From assembly GCF_012222305.1 (NCBI RefSeq), contig NZ_CP035730.1:1825501-1889500 (forward strand): a DNA stretch of 64,000 nt. Reading direction: 5' to 3'. Made by a program: the position numbers and the translations under genes. Below are positions 53,047 through 61,977 of the stretch, piece by piece (the stretch's first letter is position 1; the number at the start of each line of letters is the position of its first letter). This DNA comes from Sulfolobus sp. S-194 (GTDB lineage: Archaea > Thermoproteota > Thermoprotei_A > Sulfolobales > Sulfolobaceae). The notes under the pieces are model-generated. The model searched no databases, had not been told where the DNA came from, and saw only the letters and a list, made by a program, of their open reading frames with translations.

Positions 53047-54296
53047 AGTCTAACACCATTAACATACTTCTCAACAGAATTTTTCACTATATTTCCATAA
53101 GATAATAACTCTTTTTTACTTATTTTTTCACTTAAAAATTTAATATGTTTCTTCTTTACTTTATTATATGCAGATTTACATATAAAGCCTATTATTAAGG
53201 CTTCTTCTAAGAGAAATCCTGGTAAGACGGAATTCTTGATAAACCTATAGCAAGCTTCATAAGGATTAAGATAACCACACATCTTAAATATTAGAGACAA
53301 ATAAGCTGCCGAAGCAATATAGAACGAATATTTTCCACCCACACTATCCATTATATCTTTAAATATTTGAATTGGTGGTTCTAATGCGTTAAAATAAGCT
53401 ATTCCGTATAACCAACTCTCCCTATTTAGCCTTCTTCCTTCAGTTAATGCCCCTTCTCTCATCCCATAAGCGGAGATAACAAGTCTTTCTGAATTAAAAT
53501 ATTTCATTAACTCATCTATGATGATTGACGCCGTATGTATTGTGAAAGCTCTTTCTTTTCCAATACCTGGTAGGGAGGCTCTTGCATCTAAATCTAACGT
53601 ATGAAGAAGTGAGGAATATTTAGTTATTTGTTTTGATGAAATTGAGTAGCCATGAATTGATCTTGTCGGATAAGATGAAAGCTTTAAATCCATCTTTGCT
53701 AAAGCCCTTGCATTACCTCCAGATCCTACTAAAATACCTTGTTTTTTCATAGAGAGTGTTGATAACTGATCTTTAACTGCTTTTCTTATCTCTTTTTCTG
53801 GGTAATGTAAAAGTTTTAATGCTCCTATAGGTAACTGGTAGAGTTTACCAATATTTCCCTCGTTAACCTCAATCAGTTCGAGGGAGCCTCCACCAAGCTC
53901 AAAAAGTATACCACCAGAAATGGGTAAAGTATTTAGAATTCCTATCCCGGAAAATCTTCCCTCTTCTTCTCCAGAAATAATTCTCATTTCATATCCTATG
54001 AGTTTACTTAATCTTTGAGCAATCTCATTACCATTAGTAGCATATCTAAAGGCACTAGTAGCAATTATTTTAACGTCTTCTACTTTCTCTTTATCAATAA
54101 TCTTCTTGAAAATTGAAAAAGCTTCTTCAGCCTCTCTAATCTTACTCTCTCCTATGGGTTTTCCTTCTTCTAATCCTTCACCTATTCTCACAAAAGACTT
54201 AACTGAGCCTATAATTCTAAAAGTTCCATTGGGAAAAACTTGATATAGAACTAGACGAAACGAATTAAAGCCCGCATCAATAACAGCTGATAACAT
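53043..54296 (-). CDS. ppx: Exopolyphosphatase Ppx/GppA
   Basis: 417 residues of the actin-fold Ppx/GppA family: [17 protein letters not shown] at the start, [26 protein letters not shown] and [15 protein letters not shown], with the catalytic Glu in GEEE. A helical C-terminal domain (about 300-417) follows. It degrades polyphosphate from the end (or hydrolyses pppGpp in bacteria, unlikely here). It is second in the operon, two bases after the sixA stop. Confidence 0.92.
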   Translation of the reverse strand: MLSAVIDAGFNSFRLVLYQVFPNGTFRIIGSVKSFVRIGEGLEEGKPIGESKIREAEEAFSIFKKIIDKEKVEDVKIIATSAFRYATNGNEIAQRLSKLIGYEMRIISGEEEGRFSGIGILNTLPISGGILFELGGGSLELIEVNEGNIGKLYQLPIGALKLLHYPEKEIRKAVKDQLSTLSMKKQGILVGSGGNARALAKMDLKLSSYPTRSIHGYSISSKQITKYSSLLHTLDLDARASLPGIGKERAFTIHTASIIIDELMKYFNSERLVISAYGMREGALTEGRRLNRESWLYGIAYFNALEPPIQIFKDIMDSVGGKYSFYIASAAYLSLIFKMCGYLNPYEACYRFIKNSVLPGFLLEEALIIGFICKSAYNKVKKKHIKFLSEKISKKELLSYGNIVKNSVEKYVNGVRL

Positions 54297-54298
54297 AA

Positions 54299-54778
54299 TT
54301 AAATCATCTTAAGCACCTTCTGAGTTAAAAGCATTTTTAAAACACCTTTATTTTCTTTTAAATCATAATCAATCATAGCTATACCTCCTTTCTTAATTTC
54401 GATGTTTGCACCGGTTAACAATTTAATCAAACCAGAGAGATATGGCTCATGACCCACAATTAATACTGTCAAATTGTCTGGGAACTCTTTTATTTTTTCT
54501 AAAAACTGAGAAGGATCCTTATCTGGTATTAAATCATCGTAAGTCTCTATTTTTAAGCTATCTACCCCTATTTTATCTAATATAGCTTCTGCTGATTGAT
54601 ATGCTCTCAAGTAGGGGCTAGAAACGACTTTATCAATTTTTACCCCTATTTCATCAAGAAAACTAGCAACTCTTTTCATTTGCTTTAGTCCTTTCTTCAC
54701 TAATCGTCTATCTTTATCATCCTTTCCCTCAATTTGAGGTTCCGCGTCTCCATGCCTTACTATAATTAAACTAAGCAT
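54299..54778 (-). CDS. SixA-type histidine phosphatase
   Basis: 159 residues of the histidine-phosphatase clan: IIVRHGDAEP at residues 5-14 (phospho-His acceptor), SSPYLRAYQSAEAI in the middle, and IVGHEPYLSGL with the second His. The compact size matches SixA, which removes phosphate from protein phospho-His. It leads the sixA-ppx-tmk-tmk-CHAD unit, so a small phosphate ester or polyphosphate-related substrate is equally possible. Confidence 0.85.
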   Translation of the reverse strand: MLSLIIVRHGDAEPQIEGKDDKDRRLVKKGLKQMKRVASFLDEIGVKIDKVVSSPYLRAYQSAEAILDKIGVDSLKIETYDDLIPDKDPSQFLEKIKEFPDNLTVLIVGHEPYLSGLIKLLTGANIEIKKGGIAMIDYDLKENKGVLKMLLTQKVLKMI

Positions 54779-54902
54779 GCTATCTATATTTTCAGCTATT
54801 ACTATTTAAGGTTTTCTATATAAACTATATAACAGTATAAGGTTATATTATCATATGCGACGTCTATATATGTATAATTTTACTTCATTAAGTATTAGGA
54901 TG

Positions 54903-55685
54903 TTAGTTACTCCAGGCTTCATATTTACTTAAGTACCTTAATCTCTCTGATAATGAAGGATGAGTTCTGAAAATACTTCTACTGTTATTACTCATTAGTT
55001 GTTGTTTTATAAAATATAACTGAAAGTCCGGAATATCTCTAAGTAGGTAAGAAGGTATACTTCGACCCAAATAACCAATTTTTATTAATGCATTCTCTAA
55101 ATAGATTGTTAACCACCTATTATTCTTAACCGCAGTTAAATCAGCCTTTTTTTCTAGCATTCTATGTATGAAAATGAAAAGAGGATAAGCAAGTGCAAAA
55201 GTAACTAAGCCTAATATAAAGTCGATATTAAAAAGATAAAGATATAGAATATTGTAAAGAATTAGGCCGAGAACTTGAATCTCCATATCATGATTTTTTA
55301 AATGTGCTAGCTCATGAGCTGTAACGCCAATAATCTCGTTATCTTGTAAAGATGACAAAAGCCCAGAAGTATATCCAATAGCCTTATAAAAGAAATTTCC
55401 GAATGCAAAAGCATTAGAATAATCTGTATTTGCTACATAAATGATAGGTTTGTTCATTCTAAATATTGAGGCTGTGTAAGAGATTAGCGAATTCAATCTT
55501 TCGTCTTCACTTCTTCTAAGTTTAAACGAAAATATCATAATCAATGGAGATAATAAATACCATATGAAGAAAATTAACGATATTTCACCGCATTCTAGAT
55601 AGAAGTTTAAAGGAACAAAATTCGAGAGAATAAGAGAGAGTGCAAGGAGTATAGCAAAAGAGATAAAGTAATATCTCCACCACAT
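54903..55685 (-). CDS. M48-family membrane metalloprotease (HtpX-like)
   Basis: 260 residues. Two N-terminal transmembrane helices (about 5-22 and 34-53) precede the zinc motif VTAHELAHLKNHD (H124-H128). A further hydrophobic pair follows, then the third-ligand Glu in MLEKKADLTAV, and a C-terminal RTHPSLSERLRYL, the HPS motif of HtpX. This is the layout of HtpX-type quality-control proteases of the cytoplasmic membrane. The 124-base gap upstream toward sixA is AT-rich and holds nothing else. Confidence 0.88.
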   Translation of the reverse strand: MWWRYYFISFAILLALSLILSNFVPLNFYLECGEISLIFFIWYLLSPLIMIFSFKLRRSEDERLNSLISYTASIFRMNKPIIYVANTDYSNAFAFGNFFYKAIGYTSGLLSSLQDNEIIGVTAHELAHLKNHDMEIQVLGLILYNILYLYLFNIDFILGLVTFALAYPLFIFIHRMLEKKADLTAVKNNRWLTIYLENALIKIGYLGRSIPSYLLRDIPDFQLYFIKQQLMSNNSRSIFRTHPSLSERLRYLSKYEAWSN

Positions 55686-55727
55686 AAGAGATTTTTAGAA
55701 TAAAAGATAATATTTATTGTGCATTAC

Positions 55728-56525
55728 TTAGCCGAATATTTTTTCTAGGCCTTTTCTCTTTATAAAATCATAAATTTTATCATCTATTTCAGAGTCAAAT
55801 AACAGAACTTTTACTGACTTCTCATAATTTAATAATTCATAAAGTGCATTGATACCAGTAGATCTCTTCTCCCCTATTGTTAACTCACCGTTATCTAATT
55901 CACCATCTATAATAGTATAAATTCCTTCAAGGTTTTCTCCATATATGTAAATTCCACCAAACTTTATTACTGGAATATATTTTTTAGCTTCTTTTATAGC
56001 ATTAATTGGTATTCCCTCGATTTTACCCAAAAATCTTAGATGAATATGTTGTTGTCTTCTTAGTTGTCGTAAATAAGGGAGTACATGATCTTCAAAGATA
56101 TGCTCTGGGCTCGCATACTCAAACACTTTTTTCTTACCAAAAAATGATTTAACTTCTTCATCTTCTACTTTAATTCTTAAAATAGTATTTTCCCCATCTT
56201 GCTTTATAAAGAAATCTATTTGAGCTGTTTCCCCATTTTTGTCAGATAGAATATACTCTATCTGAGTAGAACTTGTTATAGTCTGAGTTACAGAAAGTAG
56301 TTCTACCTCAACTTTTTCTTTTTCTGTATCTGGAATATTAAGATAAGCAACAATATATTTCCCAGTCTTATTCTTAACTTTAGATGGTGGTAACAATTCT
56401 CCACTCTTATCTTCAGCTAGCAATACTGCAAAGTGTCCAGATATTCCTGCAAGTAACACAATATCTGATAAAATACTAAGCACCTGTTTAGAGTCAACGT
56501 AAAGCGTGAATTCTCTTTCATACAT
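55728..56525 (-). CDS. SRPBCC-like protein of unknown function
   Basis: 265 residues, no membrane segment. The first about 145 residues follow the alternating strand/helix pattern of the START/SRPBCC lipid-binding fold (VDSKQVLSILSDIVLLAGISGHF at the start, SPEHIFEDHVLPYLRQLRR helix at the end). The C-terminal about 110 residues (IEGIPINAIKEAKKYIP...ALYELLNYEKSVKVLLFD) form a second alpha/beta domain resembling DUF4388-like effector domains. Both placements are tentative. Single gene, 42 bases from the M48 protease gene on the same strand. Confidence 0.5.
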   Translation of the reverse strand: MYEREFTLYVDSKQVLSILSDIVLLAGISGHFAVLLAEDKSGELLPPSKVKNKTGKYIVAYLNIPDTEKEKVEVELLSVTQTITSSTQIEYILSDKNGETAQIDFFIKQDGENTILRIKVEDEEVKSFFGKKKVFEYASPEHIFEDHVLPYLRQLRRQQHIHLRFLGKIEGIPINAIKEAKKYIPVIKFGGIYIYGENLEGIYTIIDGELDNGELTIGEKRSTGINALYELLNYEKSVKVLLFDSEIDDKIYDFIKRKGLEKIFG

Positions 56526-56576
56526 TGAGTGAAGTATTAACGTAAAAACTAATAATTTTTTTCTTTGTTAAAAAAT

Positions 56577-57275
56577 TTAGATAAAATAATAGGCGTTGTA
56601 TTCATGCAATATTTCTCCATGATAAGGTATTAGAACTCTAAAAGGTAAGGAAAGTAAATAGTTGAAAGATCTTAATGCTTTTTCGTAGTCCCAACAGAAA
56701 AACCTTATAGGTGGTTTTATTCCGTTAACGTTTCTTATAGCATCACCCACTATCAAAACCCCTTCACCCATTAAAGCTATATGCCCTTTTGTATGTCCAG
56801 GCACATGAATTACTCTAAATCCACCTAATTCTTCTCCACCTTTAAGCGTAACATCAACGGTAGGAATTTCAACTTTCATATTATTTATCCTATCTAGTGT
56901 CTTTTGTATCTCTGCGTCGTTTACACTATTAAATTCCTTTTTGACATCTTCGAACTTAACTTTTCTTATTTTAAATTCCTCTTCTTCATGGGCATAGATT
57001 TTAGCTTTTGCTTCTCTCTTTATTCTTTCAGCATTTCCAAAATGGTCCGGGTGAGCGTGAGTAATTATTATATCTGAAATATCCTCTATTGAATAGCCCC
57101 ATGATTTTAAATATTTCTCTAGATTATCATAATTCTCAGGTAGGCTAGTATCTACGAGCATTAATCCACCACTAGGACCTTTTTCTATTATTACGACATT
57201 ATGGTTTAATATTGTTCCAAAGAAATCTGGTTCAAGTAGCTCCGCAATCCTTATCCTATCTGTTATCTTCACCAT
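56577..57275 (-). CDS. Metallo-beta-lactamase-fold hydrolase
   Basis: 232 residues with the zinc motif [14 protein letters not shown], the later ligands VPGHTKGH and GDAIRNVNG, and a final YHGEI. Glyoxalase-II-like MBL hydrolases have this set; substrate unknown. The start MVKITDR at 57275 is preferred to an in-frame ATG at 57296, since both lie inside the U32 gene end and family members begin near the first strand. Confidence 0.85.
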   Translation of the reverse strand: MVKITDRIRIAELLEPDFFGTILNHNVVIIEKGPSGGLMLVDTSLPENYDNLEKYLKSWGYSIEDISDIIITHAHPDHFGNAERIKREAKAKIYAHEEEEFKIRKVKFEDVKKEFNSVNDAEIQKTLDRINNMKVEIPTVDVTLKGGEELGGFRVIHVPGHTKGHIALMGEGVLIVGDAIRNVNGIKPPIRFFCWDYEKALRSFNYLLSLPFRVLIPYHGEILHEYNAYYFI

Positions 57276-58398
57276 TGTCAACAAACCTCGGAACAAGTTC
57301 TATTGGTGGTTTAAGCTTCTCTTGCTGTTGGAAGAAAGGTTTACCATCAATCCTTATGACCTTTTCGGCAACTATATCACAATATCTACATTCCTCACAA
57401 CTCCTTTCTTCACACCTATTGTACTTGAAATAACTCAACCAATTAGTCGGAAATTGAGTATTATCTACATATACTTTCATTAATATTTCGTAGTTCGACG
57501 AGTCATTAATTCTCCTTAGTGCGGAAGTAGTTGCTCTACCCTGGACATAACTTAAAATATCTAACAAGTTTCCCTCATATTTCCTTTCTGAATAAGCTCT
57601 TACAACATTTACTAACCAATCAGTTTTCTTATTTCTTCCTGCAATCTTAAATCTATCAATTCCAATTTCTTCATAATAACGCAAATCTTCTGGCCTAATC
57701 CATCTCATTCTGATAATATTAGCAAAATCATTCCTAACTTCAGTAGCGCAAAACAAAACAGGATATTCAAACCAAACATTTTTGACTCCATCTTTAGCTG
57801 AAAGATAAGAAGTTACTTGATCATGAGTTAATTTATAGGGGCAACCCCATAGGCAAGTATTATTTGTAATTACCTCAATATCAGCATTATACTTCTTTGC
57901 TAATTTTGCAGAAGCCTCTAATAGTGTAAAATTCCTATTAGTATCTTCATCCATAATAATAGTATTTGCCCCCATCTGCAAATACTCTTCAACTTTCCTA
58001 ATGTTAGTTATTCTTGCAAAAGAAGATATGGAAACCTCTATGTCTGGATGTTCTTTTCTGATAAAATAAACTAGAAAGGGTAAGGCTACTATAAATCCAT
58101 CAACACCAAAATTTATTAATTTTTCTATCTCATTTCTTAATTTACCTAGAAAATATTTATCATATTCTTTACCATGAAGGTTTGCTGTATTCATCGTATA
58201 TAGAAATTTTATCTTATAAGAATGGGCTATAGAGACATGCTCCTTAAGTTTTTCATCGTCAACTTTAGGTAAAATAAAAGAAGCCCTACCATGACCAGTT
58301 AACGTCTCTGTTTGACTACCGTAGACATACTTTACTGGATATTTTGAAATTTTCTCTATTAATACATTATCGAAGTTTGTCGCAACAACTAGTCGCAT
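57256..58398 (-). CDS. U32-peptidase-family protein
   Basis: 380 residues of the U32 family, whose better-known members (YhbU/UbiU, RlhA, TrhP) act in hydroxylation with a [4Fe-4S] cluster rather than as proteases. Seen: [19 protein letters not shown], the paired cysteines [41 protein letters not shown], and a C-terminal Cys cluster [14 protein letters not shown]. The four-plus-four Cys set supports cluster binding. It shares 20 bases with the MBL gene downstream. Confidence 0.8.
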   Translation of the reverse strand: MRLVVATNFDNVLIEKISKYPVKYVYGSQTETLTGHGRASFILPKVDDEKLKEHVSIAHSYKIKFLYTMNTANLHGKEYDKYFLGKLRNEIEKLINFGVDGFIVALPFLVYFIRKEHPDIEVSISSFARITNIRKVEEYLQMGANTIIMDEDTNRNFTLLEASAKLAKKYNADIEVITNNTCLWGCPYKLTHDQVTSYLSAKDGVKNVWFEYPVLFCATEVRNDFANIIRMRWIRPEDLRYYEEIGIDRFKIAGRNKKTDWLVNVVRAYSERKYEGNLLDILSYVQGRATTSALRRINDSSNYEILMKVYVDNTQFPTNWLSYFKYNRCEERSCEECRYCDIVAEKVIRIDGKPFFQQQEKLKPPIELVPRFVDNGEDNR

Positions 58399-59271
58399 AA
58401 AATAATTTTGTAAATCAATAAATTTAAGCTTAGTGTATTTATTATTTGTATGTTATAATCGAAAATAATATATAGGACATATGCCTAAAATAGTGATATC
58501 AGTCTAACATCTTGTTTCTTACTAATTTAGAAAAGTTATATTGTTAAATGAAAACTTCGAATTTTAAATGTAAAATTACTAGTTTCATGAAATTTCAGGG
58601 TTAGTTTTAAAATTTCGAAATATTAAGTATTTATTATAAACCATCATCACTCTTATTTCTTAAACCAAGCTCATTTGGCATAGTTTTAAGCTTTCTCAAA
58701 GAATGAAGTAAAAATCAATGAAGAATTTAAAATATAGGTCTTATCATATACTATTTTCGCATCAGAGTAGAATATTAATAACTGTTAACTCTATTATTAT
58801 AAAAATAAACTCAATCGCTAATTATTATAAAGCGTATGAAACCTTAATTTACACTAATTCTCCAAAGAAAAAGTTTATTACTTGCATAGCAGTTTACGTA
58901 AATCCTTCGTTGGATTTTTTAAATAAATGCGATTTTTATAGTATAAAGTTTTTCATTCAACGGATAAACTTGTTCCCTTCGCGATGAGATATAGTATAAC
59001 CATCTACGATACCTTTTCAAAATAATTATTAACTGCCAGGATTTTCCGATAAATGCTGACTTGTTCTTGTTAGTAGCTTCATGTTCCATCCCGTACAAAA
59101 TTTTTTAAGGTGTAACAATTCAAAGACAAAAAGTTATATCAAAATAGAAGGTAAAATTACCATATAGAGCAAATTATTTCTGAAAGAGAAAATTATTTTC
59201 AAATAATTTGTAATAACTTTTTAAAAATAATGGGAATTAATAAGACTTTACTGAACTTTTCCTAGCCAAAA
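58399..59271. other. 870-bp gene-poor region with an inverted repeat
   Basis: AT-rich stretch between two minus-strand genes. The longest plus-strand frame (58718-58987, 89 codons) has lysine/isoleucine-rich random-like composition and no clear promoter, so I do not call it. CAAATTATTT (59170-59179) and AAATAATTTG (59201-59210) are a 10-bp perfect inverted repeat located 60-100 bases downstream of the ferredoxin-protein stop; it could be a termination or regulatory element. No RNA gene recognised. Confidence 0.4.
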
Positions 59272-60519
59272 CTAGGTTTTTGATCTTCTTATTTCACCGA
59301 ATTTTGCTTTCCAATTCTTCAGAATATCTTCCGATGTAATAAGCTGTTTACATTCATTACAATATTCTAATTCCTCAATTGGTTTATTTAGAAGTTTTGC
59401 TACTCTCAATATTCTTTTCTTGTTATCAAATGGTTTTCCGCATCTTCTACATTTAACTATTTCATCCTCAGTTAAAATATAAGAGTAATCCTCATTTAAG
59501 CTTTGATAGTTATAATCTTTTAGAATATATATTGCACCCTCCTCACATAAATTTACACACATATTACATCCTACGCAATTAGCTGGACTAAATTTAATGT
59601 ATACTTTACTTTCTTTTATTTCATACTCTAAAGCTTTAGTTGGGCATCTTCTTACGCATACACCACATAATGTACACTCCTCAGTTATTACTGCTCTATA
59701 AGCATGAATATCTATTACTGCTTTTCCTTCAACTCTTAAAGATGTAACTACTTTCGTATAATCTTTTCTCTTAATACCACTTAAATTAATACTAGGCTTT
59801 TCTTTTGGTATTTTTTCTTTAACTTCATCAAATATTGACATAGTTTTTTCAGCAATCTTTTTATTTACACATTCATCATTAGAGCAAAAGAGCTCTACAT
59901 CATATAGTGACTGCAATATAAATAATTCTTCGGGTCCCAGAACTCCTATACATGGTACTATAAGGTCCGCATCTCTGCAACTTACCTTAATTTTCTCTCC
60001 TTTATTTCTAAACTTAGTAAGTAATGTTATTGCAGACCAATTGGGGTAGGATAAGTTAATGGCCCCAATAGGGCAAGAAGATGTACATAATCCACAGTTA
60101 GTACATTTTTCTGCATTTATAGATATTTTTCCATCAACAATATTAATTGCATTAAAAGGACAACTTGTAACACATTGAATGCATCCAAATGGTGCTAAAC
60201 AATTTTCGTTAACTATAGGTGATTTTACGAATTTTTCAGTCATTTTTCCAGTCAATAACGTTCTAGCACTAGTTGTTTTTTCTGTCAGAGCAAAATTTAG
60301 TTCAATAGCCTTAGTAATTATATCTTTAGGCTCAGGTTTAGCTTGAAAATATGCGCAATCTAATTTTTCGTCCTTGCCTACTAAGATAAAAGGTTCAGAA
60401 TCGCACGTAATCTCATTAACAATTTCTATTTTAGGCTTAGGCAAGTATATAGGCCAAATACTCATTACTTCTTTTGCGATCTCTTCCGCGTTGTTTAATC
60501 TATAGAATTTTATTTTCAT
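59272..60519 (-). CDS. Four-cluster ferredoxin protein of the molybdoenzyme operon
   Basis: 415 residues. Four [4Fe-4S] motifs occur: CIQCVTSCP, CTNCGLCTSSCP, CTLCGVCVRRCP and CVGCNMCVNLC. The two pairs are separated by a domain with VPCIGVLGPEELFI and FCSNDEC, similar in pattern to MvhD/FlpD-type electron-transfer modules. A C-terminal zinc-ribbon-like part has CRRCGKPF and CNECKQ. It probably passes electrons to or from the molybdoenzyme encoded upstream. It is last in the operon, 3 bases after the TorD-like gene. Confidence 0.8.
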   Translation of the reverse strand: MKIKFYRLNNAEEIAKEVMSIWPIYLPKPKIEIVNEITCDSEPFILVGKDEKLDCAYFQAKPEPKDIITKAIELNFALTEKTTSARTLLTGKMTEKFVKSPIVNENCLAPFGCIQCVTSCPFNAINIVDGKISINAEKCTNCGLCTSSCPIGAINLSYPNWSAITLLTKFRNKGEKIKVSCRDADLIVPCIGVLGPEELFILQSLYDVELFCSNDECVNKKIAEKTMSIFDEVKEKIPKEKPSINLSGIKRKDYTKVVTSLRVEGKAVIDIHAYRAVITEECTLCGVCVRRCPTKALEYEIKESKVYIKFSPANCVGCNMCVNLCEEGAIYILKDYNYQSLNEDYSYILTEDEIVKCRRCGKPFDNKKRILRVAKLLNKPIEELEYCNECKQLITSEDILKNWKAKFGEIRRSKT

Positions 60520-60522
60520 ATG

Positions 60523-61137
60523 CTAGACCTCCTTTTTTATGCATTTTAAAGCTTCAGATAGGAAATCTCCTAGAATAGTAAAGTATGATAAGTTGCTTTT
60601 CTTTAAATTTTCTGCTAATTGCGGTACCCAATTATCTATATGGCTTTCCATAAAATACTCAAGTATCTCGTTAACCTGATTGTTCCCTATAGCTTTATTG
60701 AAATATAAGAACGACAGGAACCCTAATTCCACTGGTAGTAAATCTGGCTCCTCTTTCGGATCTACACCAAGTTTATTGTAAATACTTCTGAGTTCACTTG
60801 CTATAACTAGATCGTAATATCCTTGCCTGTTTATACTCTCATATAAAGATAAGTGCAAATTATATGGTTTATCTAATTCTACGAATTGTATTTCTATTTC
60901 AGTTAATTTATCTATATTATCAATCGAATATATGAATTTTTTCGATTCTTCAAATTTTTTAATAGTATTTTCATCACAAAAAATAGTTATTAAATCTTCT
61001 ACTTTCCTAGCTCTCTCTTTTAAATCTTGTACATCTCTTAGTTTATAGGGATAATGAAATGCTTCTGCTAAAAAATCTAATAGTAAATGTTTAAAAAAAG
61101 ATAAATTATCTTTAATTTCTATTTGCATGATTCTCAC
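60523..61137 (-). CDS. TorD/DmsD-like molybdoenzyme chaperone
   Basis: 204 residues, all helical, with the family plan: FLAEAFHYPYKL near the start, ELDKPYNLHLSLYES around residue 85 (the place of the E-x-DHP region) and EPDLLPVELGFLSFLY, the EPDHIxxEL-type motif. Members hold the apo-form of DMSO-reductase-type enzymes for cofactor insertion and export. Start MRIMQIEI overlaps the FeS subunit gene by 4 bases; an in-frame second Met at residue 4 is possible. Confidence 0.8.
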   Translation of the reverse strand: MRIMQIEIKDNLSFFKHLLLDFLAEAFHYPYKLRDVQDLKERARKVEDLITIFCDENTIKKFEESKKFIYSIDNIDKLTEIEIQFVELDKPYNLHLSLYESINRQGYYDLVIASELRSIYNKLGVDPKEEPDLLPVELGFLSFLYFNKAIGNNQVNEILEYFMESHIDNWVPQLAENLKKSNLSYFTILGDFLSEALKCIKKEV

Positions 61138-61943
61138 AACGGTAATACATTTTTCTCATTTCTCTTATATCCTCTCAAATCATCTACAGTTAATCCTAGT
61201 TTCTGAGCGTCTTTCATAACATTTTGGGGTGCATTATCAATTGCTCCAGTCCTCTCAGCAAATCTCTCTTCTAATGGTAATTCTGCCTCATTATGAAAAG
61301 GTCCTTTAGAAACTCCTCTTATCGGTAGATATTCCTCCTCTGGTTTAGTTCCATACTGTTCGCCGAGAACGAAACCTCCATACTCTGAAACAATTCTGCT
61401 AACTTCACTATTAGGATCGCTAAGATCTCCAAATATTCTAGCTCCTGCTGGACATCCTCTTACACACGCTGGAATTCTTTCATATTCTGGGAGTGATTCG
61501 TCATAAAGTCTATCTACACATAATATGCATTTTTTGCTTACACCTTCTACTGGGTCAAAATCTATATTTCCATATGGGCATGCGTTTATACAGTATCTAA
61601 ATCCTTGACATATCTCATAGTCTATCACAACGACTCCGTCAACTAGTCTTTTATATATTGCTCCAGTAGGACACACTTTTACACATGGTGCATCTTCACA
61701 ATGGAAACAGCTAATTGGTATAGGTATAGTTCTTACGTTAGGATATTCACCTTCTTCGGTTCTAATGACTCTCATAAAATATAATGAATAGGGTTCTGCT
61801 CCCCATGGGTCTAAATCTGTCATTGGTCCAAATATTGAACTAGTATGCCAAGATTTACAATTAAGCTGGCAAGCATTACAACCAAAACATTTGTTTAAAT
61901 CAGTTATTATAACTAATTTATGCAGGGGTTTGGATGTAGACAT
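61134..61943 (-). CDS. DMSO-reductase-type FeS subunit (DmsB/NrfC-like)
   Basis: 269 residues of a four-cluster ferredoxin subunit. Motifs in order: CFGCNACQLNC, CFHCEDAPCVKVCP, CQGFRYCINACPYG and CILCVDRL with CVRGCPAGAR. The WGAEPYSLYFMR segment is usual in such beta subunits. It would wire the molybdenum subunit to the electron donor. A SD GAGGTGA (minus reading, 61954-61948) precedes the ATG. No signal peptide is seen; export would occur with the alpha subunit. The C-terminal 60 residues are an extension without Cys. Confidence 0.88.
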   Translation of the reverse strand: MSTSKPLHKLVIITDLNKCFGCNACQLNCKSWHTSSIFGPMTDLDPWGAEPYSLYFMRVIRTEEGEYPNVRTIPIPISCFHCEDAPCVKVCPTGAIYKRLVDGVVVIDYEICQGFRYCINACPYGNIDFDPVEGVSKKCILCVDRLYDESLPEYERIPACVRGCPAGARIFGDLSDPNSEVSRIVSEYGGFVLGEQYGTKPEEEYLPIRGVSKGPFHNEAELPLEERFAERTGAIDNAPQNVMKDAQKLGLTVDDLRGYKRNEKNVLPL

Positions 61944-61977
61944 TTTTTCACCTCTTTTCTTTTTTTTAAAAAAAGAA

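Noticed and set aside
58597-58655. Minus-strand GTGATGATGG and CTGA motifs 50 bases apart
   Set aside because: No internal D'/C' pair and the intervening sequence is pure AT spacer, unlikely to guide methylation.
58718-58987. 89-codon plus-strand open frame in the gap before the molybdoenzyme operon
   Set aside because: Composition is that of translated AT-rich spacer (Lys, Ile, Asn, Tyr), no promoter or SD is clear and no domain is visible.
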